Part shown: positions 1 through 5,076 of the stretch, piece by piece
How the letters are laid out: each line of letters begins with the position of its first letter
Numbering within the stretch: position 1 is the first letter of the stretch
NCBI GenBank assembly: GCA_023404715.1
Contig: JAEYAR010000211.1
Coordinates: 1-9,091, forward strand
Source of the DNA: Bacillota bacterium
GTDB lineage: Bacteria > Bacillota > Clostridia > Christensenellales > Aristaeellaceae
Direction: 5' to 3'
Length of the DNA: 9,091 nucleotides
Made by a program: the position numbers and the translations under genes
Notes under the pieces: generated by a model
What the model saw: only the letters and a program-made list of their open reading frames with translations
Databases searched by the model: none
What the model was told of the DNA's origin: nothing

Positions 1-24
1 GCGCCGGAGCTTTTGCTCCGGCGC
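1..24. repeat. GC-rich perfect hairpin (10-bp stem, TTTT loop)
   Basis: Bases 1-10 (GCGCCGGAGC) are the exact reverse complement of bases 15-24, with a TTTT loop at 11-14. No T-tract follows, so it is not a classical rho-independent terminator on the plus strand. It may be the end of a gene lying left of the window, or part of a palindromic repeat together with the hairpin that follows. The window edge prevents a decision. Confidence 0.6.
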
Positions 25-76
25 AGATACCGCCAGGCCGGCGCCGCGAATGCGCGCCGGCCTGGCGGTATCTGCG
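22..76. repeat. Long perfect inverted repeat (23-bp arms, 9-nt loop)
   Basis: Bases 22-44 are perfectly complementary to bases 54-76, leaving a 9-base loop at 45-53. The core of the arm is ATACCGCCAGGCCGGCGC. It lies about 70 bases upstream of the histidine kinase start. In RNA it would be very stable. It shares the heptamer CCGGCGC/GCGCCGG with the hairpin at 1-24, so arms 1-7 and 54-60 could compete for 18-24 and 38-44. It could be a terminator without a U-tract, an interspersed palindromic element, or a leader structure. No T-run follows the stem. Confidence 0.65.
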
Positions 77-148
77 ATGAGGCGGAAATCCGAAATCCAC
101 GCCCGGGATACCGGACGGCAGCCCCAAGCGGATAGGAGAGATACAGGC

Positions 149-1882
149 ATGGGCAGATTCCCCAAGGATTCGCTGGTACGTAAGATGATGCTGTGGTTTA
201 TGCTCGTCATCCTCGTGCCGACCGTCGTCCTCTCCGTGTTTTTGTACGCCACGGCCGCGCGCAGGTATTACGATACGCTGGTAGAAGACGACTACGCCAT
301 GCTTCGCATGGCGGGCGAAAACATACAGAGCAACGCGGCGATGGTAGAGAACATCATGGAGGTGCTTTCTTTTAACCGGGACGTCCTAAAGCTTTTAACG
401 GACGACAAGCAGAGCCAATATAGCCGGGTGATCGCGCAGCAATACGACGTATACGATGCGATTGCGCAATCCAGGGCCTTCCTGTCGCCGCTGGAGGCGA
501 ACATCGTGCTCTTTGCGAAGGATGAGCGCGTGCCGGTCAGCTACTGGTACCTTTTGAACATCGAAAGCGCCCTGGACACGCCGGACTATCAGGCGTTTAT
601 CCAGAGCGGAAAAAACGACGCATGGGTAGGCACGGGCATGATCTATCCCGAAAGCACGGTCATCTTTTCTGAAAGCAACCGCGAAATGTTTCTCTATTAT
701 CGCAAGATCGTTTCAGGCCTCGGGCGCAGCGTGGGCGCGCTCAAATGCGGCGTCGCCAAGGACAAGCTCTTTTCGGCGGCGGAAATGGAGAACCTGGAAG
801 GCGACGTCTACGCGATCTGCGCGGAGGAGGTCGTCTTTCAAAGCGCGCATGCGCCTGCACTGGAGGCAGGGGTGGACCTTGCCAAGCGACGGCAGACGCT
901 CGGCGGCAAGCTCTATCTGAGCCATTACGTCGAGGGCCTGGACGTGTATCTGCTGATGCGGGTGGACGACCGGCGTATGATGCGACAGGCGCTGCAAAGC
1001 GGCCTGCCGCAGCTGCTGGCCGCGCTGGCGAGCAGCCTGTTCATCCTGCTGGCGACGCGCACCTTTTTGCGCTCCATTCAAAAACGGCTGGATCAGGCGG
1101 TGGCGTTTACCCGGCAGGTGCGGGGCGGCGACCTGAACATCGCCTTCCCGGACCCGGGCGACAGCGAGATCGGCCAGCTGATCGAATCCTTCAACGCGCT
1201 CCTTTGCCAGCTGCAGAAAGAGGCGCAGGAGCGCATCAAGCATGAAAAAGCGGAAAAGCGCGCCCTGCGGCTCGCGCTGCAATATCAGGTGAATCCCCAT
1301 TTCCTTTTCAATACGCTGAACTGGATTCAAATGACGGCGGAGCTGGGCGCGGAGCGGGAGCTACTCTCGCAGGCGATCACGCTGCTGGGCAGGCTGCTGC
1401 GCTATAACCTGAACGAGCAGGCCACGGCCACGCTGGAGGAGGAAATGGACAACACCCGAAATTACGTGCAGCTTATGAACATGCGAAAGCACGACATCGT
1501 ATCGCTCTCATTTGAGATGGAAAACCTACCGGACGACATGCTGCTCATCCGCTTTCTCTTCCAGCCCATCTGCGAAAACGCCATCCAGCACGGCATCGTC
1601 GGGGATAAGCAGCTGCACATCCGCATCCGCGGATCGATCGAAGGGGAATGGGCGCGCTTTGAGATCGAAAACGACGGAGCGATGATCTCTGAGGCGAAGC
1701 TGAGCAGCCTCGACCTTTACAGCAAGGAAGCGCAGCAAAGAGGAGGCGTCGGGCTGGCGAACGTCTATGCGCGGATTCGCCTGTTATACGGCGAGGACGC
1801 CGGACTGACGGTTACATCACGCCCCGGACAGACCCGCGTTTGCGTGGCGTATCGATACAAACAGGAGGACGTAAAGGTATGA
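149..1882 (+). CDS. Sensor histidine kinase, YesM-like (HAMP, His_kinase, HATPase_c)
   Basis: This is a membrane sensor kinase of about 577 residues that would autophosphorylate on histidine and pass the phosphate to the regulator encoded next. The first membrane segment is at about residues 14-36. A large extracytoplasmic region follows (about 37-285), then a second membrane segment (about 286-307) and a HAMP linker (about 308-360). The phosphoacceptor motif is QVNPHFLFN, with His384. The N-box is QPICENAIQHG (472-482), and the ATP-lid glycines are NDG (508-510) and GVGLANV (533-539). This is the LytS/YesM-type kinase arrangement. An upstream in-frame ATG at 50 lies inside a hairpin loop and adds 33 unlikely residues. 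The ATG at 149 has AGGAG at 134-138 and is directly followed by the membrane segment, so it is preferred. The stop overlaps the regulator start by 4 bases (ATGA). YesMN pairs often sense sugars or control carbohydrate transporters, but no transporter is visible here, so the ligand is unknown. Confidence 0.93.
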   Translation: MGRFPKDSLVRKMMLWFMLVILVPTVVLSVFLYATAARRYYDTLVEDDYAMLRMAGENIQSNAAMVENIMEVLSFNRDVLKLLTDDKQSQYSRVIAQQYDVYDAIAQSRAFLSPLEANIVLFAKDERVPVSYWYLLNIESALDTPDYQAFIQSGKNDAWVGTGMIYPESTVIFSESNREMFLYYRKIVSGLGRSVGALKCGVAKDKLFSAAEMENLEGDVYAICAEEVVFQSAHAPALEAGVDLAKRRQTLGGKLYLSHYVEGLDVYLLMRVDDRRMMRQALQSGLPQLLAALASSLFILLATRTFLRSIQKRLDQAVAFTRQVRGGDLNIAFPDPGDSEIGQLIESFNALLCQLQKEAQERIKHEKAEKRALRLALQYQVNPHFLFNTLNWIQMTAELGAERELLSQAITLLGRLLRYNLNEQATATLEEEMDNTRNYVQLMNMRKHDIVSLSFEMENLPDDMLLIRFLFQPICENAIQHGIVGDKQLHIRIRGSIEGEWARFEIENDGAMISEAKLSSLDLYSKEAQQRGGVGLANVYARIRLLYGEDAGLTVTSRPGQTRVCVAYRYKQEDVKV

Positions 1883-2634
1883 GGCTGTTGATCGTAGACG
1901 ACGACGAGCTGACGTGCCGCGGCATGCAGGCGCGCATTCAGATGATGCGTTTTACACAGTTGCAGGCGATAGACATCGCCTTCTCCGCGGAAGAGGCCCT
2001 CAGCTTCGCGCAGGCGTACCGGGTGGATATCCTGCTGACCGACGTCAAGATGGTCGACATGAACGGGCTGGAGCTGATTCGGGAGGTAAAGAAGGCGAAC
2101 CCGCTTCTTTGCAGCATCATCATGACGGCCTACGCCAACTTTGAATACGCGCATCAGGCGATCAAGCTCGGCGTGCTGGACTTTTTGCTCAAGCCCTTCA
2201 GCAAGGAAGAGATGCAGCAGACGCTGAAAAAGGTCATCGAGCAGGCGGCTTCGATGCGCGGGACGGAGGAAGGGACGCAGGACGCGGAGATCAGCCCCGC
2301 GAGCGATCCCATCGCCTGGGCGCAAAGCTACGTGCGCAAGCACCTGGATCAGGACATCAACATGTCCCTGGTGGCCAACAAGCTAAACCTCAGCTACAGC
2401 TATTTCAGCAAGCTCTTCAAGCAGCAGACCGGCCAAAGCTTTTCCGCATACATCACCGATGAAAAGATGAAGATGGCGGGTAACATGCTGAAAGCGGGGA
2501 GGAAGACGCACGAGGTAGCCCTCAGCCTCAGCTACCACACGCCGCAGAACTTTAACCGCGCCTTTATGCGCTATTGGAACTGCACGCCGGGCGAATACCG
2601 TAAAAGGGCGGTTCGCGCACAAAAGGGGAAGTAG
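1879..2634 (+). CDS. Response regulator, YesN-like (REC plus AraC-type HTH)
   Basis: This 251-residue cytoplasmic transcription factor is the partner of the upstream kinase. The receiver domain (about residues 1-120) has the acidic pocket D7-D9, the phosphorylation site Asp55 (ILLTDVKM), the switch Thr83 and Lys105 (LLKPF). After a short linker rich in acidic and small residues (about 125-143), an AraC/XylS-type double helix-turn-helix spans about 145-243. It includes SLVANKLNLSYSYFSKLFK and the closing NFNRAFMRYWNCTPGEYRK signature. The ATG at 1879 overlaps the kinase stop and has AGGAGG at 1863-1868, 10 bases upstream, so the two are translationally coupled. A longer in-frame start at 1840 lacks support and would precede the conserved first strand of the receiver. 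YesN-type regulators usually activate neighbouring operons, but the target here lies outside the window or is unknown. Confidence 0.93.
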   Translation: MRLLIVDDDELTCRGMQARIQMMRFTQLQAIDIAFSAEEALSFAQAYRVDILLTDVKMVDMNGLELIREVKKANPLLCSIIMTAYANFEYAHQAIKLGVLDFLLKPFSKEEMQQTLKKVIEQAASMRGTEEGTQDAEISPASDPIAWAQSYVRKHLDQDINMSLVANKLNLSYSYFSKLFKQQTGQSFSAYITDEKMKMAGNMLKAGRKTHEVALSLSYHTPQNFNRAFMRYWNCTPGEYRKRAVRAQKGK

Positions 2635-2641
2635 TCAGGCA

Positions 2642-2671
2642 GGCGCGTTCTGCACGCGCCCGCTCCGTTTT
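2642..2671. terminator. Possible weak terminator between convergent genes
   Basis: GGCGCGT (2642-2648) pairs with ACGCGCC (2654-2660) around a TCTGC loop. On the plus strand, only a short TTTT (2668-2671) follows, after a seven-base gap. It lies 8 bases after the response regulator stop and in the gap before the convergent anti-sigma gene. The hairpin is symmetrical and could serve both strands, but the T-tracts are poor on both. Confidence 0.4.
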
Positions 2672-2707
2672 GCGCCCCAAGATATCGGCGGTGTATAAAA
2701 TCCCTGG

Positions 2708-3448
2708 CTACTTTGAATGTATGACCGGCAGAATATCGCCCGGACGATAGGCGACGTGATAATCCATCGGCGTTCCAATACGCAGCTGTGTGATTTCCGT
2801 TGCGTTCAAAATCTTCTTCCATCGGCGGTTCCCCGTGATCTCATCGAACACCAATTCGTCGGTCGTCGTGCTTTCTATATGCATCAGCTTTCCATCCTGG
2901 AACCTGATAAAGTTAAATGTATCCACCGTGTTCGCCTCAACAGGGGCGAACATCTGCGGCCATGCAGAAATATGGGGCGTCAGGTAAAACACGCCTGCGT
3001 CGTCACCGAGACCGAAGCCAAAACCATAGCCATTATAGCCATGCCGGCCCTCGGAGGCATACTCAAAGACGAGCAATCCGTCGTCGTTCACAGATACTTT
3101 ATATTGCTGGGGCACGTATTCTTGATAATCAACGTACATTTTGTATCGCGCGTAAGCCACCCCGCCCGCAAGCAACCCAACGGCCACGACCAGCATCACG
3201 AAAGTCATGATCATGCGCCGCCAAGAAAGAACCCTGCGCACTTTATAGCATAGCTGAATGAATTTTTCGTCGCTTTCATCGATCTTTTCATGCCTGATTT
3301 CTGTGCGCATGTCGTCCATGACGCGCTTGCATTCCGAACATTCGGTCAGATGCGCTTCAACCAGCTTTCGCGTCGCGTCGCTGGATACATCGTCGATTAC
3401 CAGCGGCAAGAGGTCGCGCACGATGCCACACTGATCTTTATTTGTCAT
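2708..3448 (-). CDS. Anti-sigma factor, zinc-finger (zf-HC2), single-pass membrane protein
   Basis: This 246-residue protein probably holds the adjacent ECF sigma factor inactive at the membrane. The N-terminal cytoplasmic part has the anti-sigma zinc motif with Cys7, His33, Cys37 and Cys40 (HLTECSEC). One membrane segment lies at about residues 79-100 (from IMTFVMLVVAVGLLAGG). The remaining ~145 residues would be outside the membrane. I do not recognise this outer domain; it contains a Gly/Tyr/Phe-rich stretch, GYNGYGFGFGLGDD (137-150). The start has GGGAGG at 3458-3463, 9 bases upstream. The start lies inside the end of the sigma gene (11-base overlap), which fits translational coupling and matched stoichiometry. 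The zinc-finger and membrane topology are clear, but the activating signal and any protease control are unknown. Confidence 0.87.
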   Translation of the reverse strand: MTNKDQCGIVRDLLPLVIDDVSSDATRKLVEAHLTECSECKRVMDDMRTEIRHEKIDESDEKFIQLCYKVRRVLSWRRMIMTFVMLVVAVGLLAGGVAYARYKMYVDYQEYVPQQYKVSVNDDGLLVFEYASEGRHGYNGYGFGFGLGDDAGVFYLTPHISAWPQMFAPVEANTVDTFNFIRFQDGKLMHIESTTTDELVFDEITGNRRWKKILNATEITQLRIGTPMDYHVAYRPGDILPVIHSK

Positions 3449-3938
3449 GACCGTCTTCCTCCCTAATCTGAATTTGCAATTCGCACTTTGCCCGGTAAAA
3501 CGTCACACGCGCCCAGTTTTCGGTCTTGGAAAACAAAGAAGCGATCTGTGAGAACTTCAATTCGCCGAACACCCTGAGGGAGAATACCTCGCGATAAGGC
3601 TCGCTTAGCGCGTGCAGAAGCCGGTGGATTTGCATGACCTGATCATTCCTGAGCAGCAAGTCATCGATGGAACAGGTGTTTCTATCTAAAAAGGGCGAAT
3701 CAGGTGCGACCGCTTGCTCGCGATTTCGCTGGGTATTGTTCAAATACTCGTTCGTCGCGATGCTGCACAGCCAAGTGGCGGGATCACTACGGCCTTGGAA
3801 GCTGTCTATACGCTTCAGCGCCTTAAAGAACGTTTGTTGCGTCAGTTCGTCCGCAGCTTGGTGATTTCGCGTCAAGGATAGTGCAAAATGATATACACGT
3901 TCAAAGTACTGGTTGAACAGATCTTCAAATGCCTGCAT
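3438..3938 (-). CDS. RNA polymerase sigma factor, ECF (sigma-70 family)
   Basis: This 166-residue protein contains only sigma regions 2 and 4, the normal size for extracytoplasmic-function sigma factors. Region 2 (about residues 4-71) includes LFNQYFERVYHFALSLTRN, the core-binding DELTQQTFFKAL and the promoter-melting segment ATWLCSIATNEYLN. Region 4 (about 103-158) includes LHALSEPYREVFSLRVFG and the helix-turn-helix FSQIASLFSKTENWARVTFYRAK. The ATG at 3938 is preceded on the minus strand by GGGGGGAG (3942-3949), 3 bases upstream, a very strong Shine-Dalgarno. It is followed by its anti-sigma gene with an 11-base overlap. An ECF-like promoter upstream suggests positive autoregulation. Family assignment is confident, but the regulon cannot be read from this window. 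Confidence 0.93.
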   Translation of the reverse strand: MQAFEDLFNQYFERVYHFALSLTRNHQAADELTQQTFFKALKRIDSFQGRSDPATWLCSIATNEYLNNTQRNREQAVAPDSPFLDRNTCSIDDLLLRNDQVMQIHRLLHALSEPYREVFSLRVFGELKFSQIASLFSKTENWARVTFYRAKCELQIQIREEDGHDK

Positions 3939-3958
3939 TTTCTCCCCCCTTTATCGGT

Positions 3959-3986
3959 TAGACACATGAATATGGAAAACGTTACA
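3959..3986 (-). promoter_or_regulatory. Putative ECF-type promoter of the sigma/anti-sigma operon
   Basis: On the minus strand TGTAAC (3986-3981) is followed after exactly 16 bases by TGTCTAA (3964-3958). This resembles Firmicute ECF promoters, whose -35 elements are TGAAAC- or TGTAAC-like and whose -10 elements are CGTC/CGTA-like. A T replaces the usual leading C in the -10. The leader would be short, with only the G-rich ribosome binding site between it and the start codon at 3938. This suggests autoregulation by the encoded sigma factor, which is an inference. Confidence 0.5.
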
Positions 3987-3999
3987 ACAGGAATACCGC

Positions 4000-4035
4000 A
4001 AAATATAAAATGGCTCCCGCCTTCGAGCGAGAACC
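4000..4035 (-). terminator. Probable rho-independent terminator downstream of the feo-sirtuin operon
   Basis: On the minus strand, GGTTCTCGC (4035-4027), loop TCGAAG, and GCGGGAGCC (4020-4012) form a 9-bp stem with two G-U pairs. ATTTTATATTTT (4011-4000) follows directly. The stem is fully paired only in minus-strand RNA, where C-A mismatches on the other strand become G-U. It lies between the sirtuin stop (4182) and the sigma-factor promoter (3986), where a terminator of minus-strand transcription is expected. Its stem is one copy of the 23-base repeat. Confidence 0.6.
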
Positions 4036-4172
4036 GCAGACCGTCGAAAAACCTATCGAGGCCAGACGAACCCAAAGCCGTCTGCAAGACTGCAATCGTA
4101 AACTCGACAAAGTGGCAGACGCCACTTTGTCGACACGCAGTGTCTCCCGCCTTCGAGCGAGAACCGTTTTTT
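4011..4172. repeat. Structured intergenic block flanked by a 23-base direct repeat
   Basis: The gene-free stretch 3987-4181 is dominated by this block. A 23-base sequence occurs identically at 4014-4036 and 4144-4166 (core CCCGCCTTCGAGCGAGAACC), exactly 130 bases apart. Between them lie a strong inverted repeat (4104-4133), a small palindrome (GACAC at 4132-4136, GTGTC at 4140-4144), and GCAGAC (4036-4041), which can pair with GTCTGC (4080-4085). The second copy is followed on the plus strand by six Ts (4167-4172). No open reading frame here looks real. It may be a duplicated terminator, a non-autonomous palindromic element, or a structured RNA. Confidence 0.6.
4104..4133. repeat. Perfect 13-bp inverted repeat with AGAC loop
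   Basis: TCGACAAAGTGGC (4104-4116) is exactly complementary to 4121-4133, with a 4-base AGAC loop. It lies inside the repeat-flanked block. No T-tract follows on either strand, so on its own it is not a standard terminator. Confidence 0.7.
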
Positions 4173-4181
4173 ACAAGTGGA

Positions 4182-4901
4182 TCACGGCAACTTGGAAAAC
4201 ACCTCGCCGATCGGATCGCGCAGGATGAGGCCGGCGCGTCCGTCCTTGGGCGTGGCGCTCTTGTTGACGAGCACGAGGTTCTCGCCGCGATATAAATCCA
4301 CAAAGCTAGCGGCGGGGTAGACGGTGAGCGACGTGCCGCCGACGATGAGCAGGTCCGCGCCCTGTATGGCCGCTATGGCGCGTTCGATGGTCGCGGGGTC
4401 GAGCGATTCCTCGTAGAGCACGACGTCGGGCTTGACGATGCCGCCGCAGGGGCAGCGCGGCACGCCCTCGCTCTCCTGTAAAAAGGAGAGCGGGAAAGCG
4501 CGGGCGCAGCGCATGCAATGGTTGCGGTGGACGCTGCCGTGCAGCTCGAGCACATTGCGACTGCCGGCGGCCTGATGCAGGCCGTCGATATTCTGTGTGA
4601 CGACCGCCGTGAGCTTCCCCTCGCGCTCCCATTGCGCGAGCTTCAGGTGCGCCGCATTGGGTCGCTTGCCCGAAAAGAGCATCTTATCGCGATAAAAACG
4701 AAAGAATTCCTCTGTATGGCGGGTAAAGAAGGTGTGGCTGAGGATCGTCTCGGGCGAATAGTCGTAGTGCGCGCTGTACAGGCCGTCGACGCTGCGAAAA
4801 TCAGGGATGCCGCTCTCGGTGGAGACGCCCGCGCCGCCGAAAAAGACGATGGCGCGGCTATCCTCCACCCAGGATTTGAACGTATCGAGGGCGCCAGGCA
4901 T
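4182..4901 (-). CDS. Sir2-family NAD-dependent protein deacylase (sirtuin)
   Basis: This 239-residue cytoplasmic enzyme would remove acetyl groups from lysines, using NAD+ as co-substrate and releasing nicotinamide and O-acetyl-ADP-ribose. The NAD-binding signature GAGVSTESGIPDFRS is at residues 23-37, and TQNIDGLH at 102-109. The catalytic His121 lies in LHGS. A four-cysteine zinc site is formed by C129, C132, C150 and C152, and GGTSLTVYPAA (188-198) also belongs to the nucleotide fold. Length and motifs match bacterial CobB/NpdA-type sirtuins. The ATG at 4901 is chosen because GAGG lies 8 bases upstream. An in-frame ATG at 4922 adds seven residues, lacks a ribosome binding site and overlaps the preceding gene. 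The chosen start is 10 bases after the Cys-rich feo gene, with no terminator between, so it is probably the last gene of the feo operon. Preference for acetyl over other acyl groups cannot be told. Confidence 0.93.
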   Translation of the reverse strand: MPGALDTFKSWVEDSRAIVFFGGAGVSTESGIPDFRSVDGLYSAHYDYSPETILSHTFFTRHTEEFFRFYRDKMLFSGKRPNAAHLKLAQWEREGKLTAVVTQNIDGLHQAAGSRNVLELHGSVHRNHCMRCARAFPLSFLQESEGVPRCPCGGIVKPDVVLYEESLDPATIERAIAAIQGADLLIVGGTSLTVYPAASFVDLYRGENLVLVNKSATPKDGRAGLILRDPIGEVFSKLP

Positions 4902-4911
4902 GATCAGGACC

Positions 4912-5067
4912 TCACTTTTCATCTTTTTGCGGCCGCTTGCAGCCGCCGCGATAGGGGCACGCGCCGCAGGTGCCGCCGCAGCGCCCCTTGCCGCGCCGGA
5001 TCGCGCGTAGGGCGAAGAAGAGGCAGACGCCCACCAGGGCGAGGATGAGCACGTCGATCAGGTTCAT
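4912..5067 (-). CDS. FeoB-associated Cys-rich membrane protein
   Basis: This 51-residue protein begins MNLIDVLILALVGVCLFFAL and so has one N-terminal membrane helix (about residues 3-20). A basic stretch (RAIRRGKGR) follows, then a cysteine cluster C30-x3-C34-x2-C37-x5-C43 (CGGTCGACPYRGGC), then a charged tail ending in DEK. This matches the small FeoB-associated Cys-rich family found after feoB in many Firmicutes and thought to help ferrous iron transport, perhaps by binding metal or redox partners. The ATG at 5067 has AGGGGG about 6 bases upstream and is 9 bases after the feoB stop. It is followed by the sirtuin. The reading is intact, and overlapping frames here code nothing plausible. Confidence 0.9.
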   Translation of the reverse strand: MNLIDVLILALVGVCLFFALRAIRRGKGRCGGTCGACPYRGGCKRPQKDEK

Positions 5068-5076
5068 GTAAGCCCC

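Noticed and set aside
50..148. Longer kinase start at 50 (33 extra residues)
   Set aside because: The ATG lies in the loop of a 23-bp hairpin, has no ribosome binding site, and the extra residues are unlike a signal or family N-terminus. The ATG at 149 has AGGAG and leads directly to the membrane segment.
713..1330. 205-residue minus-strand frame inside the kinase gene
   Set aside because: It is opposite the kinase coding region, has no family features, and its composition is that of an antisense shadow.
4011..4172. CRISPR array
   Set aside because: There are only two repeat copies, 107 bases apart, with hairpins in the spacer and no cas gene nearby.
3888..4295. 135-residue plus-strand frame across the repeat block
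   Set aside because: It runs across the 5' end of the sigma gene, the repeats and the sirtuin 3' end, and has no coding character or ribosome binding site.
4902..4922. Sirtuin start at 4922 (seven extra residues)
   Set aside because: No Shine-Dalgarno precedes it and it overlaps the Cys-rich gene; the ATG at 4901 has GAGG 8 bases upstream.
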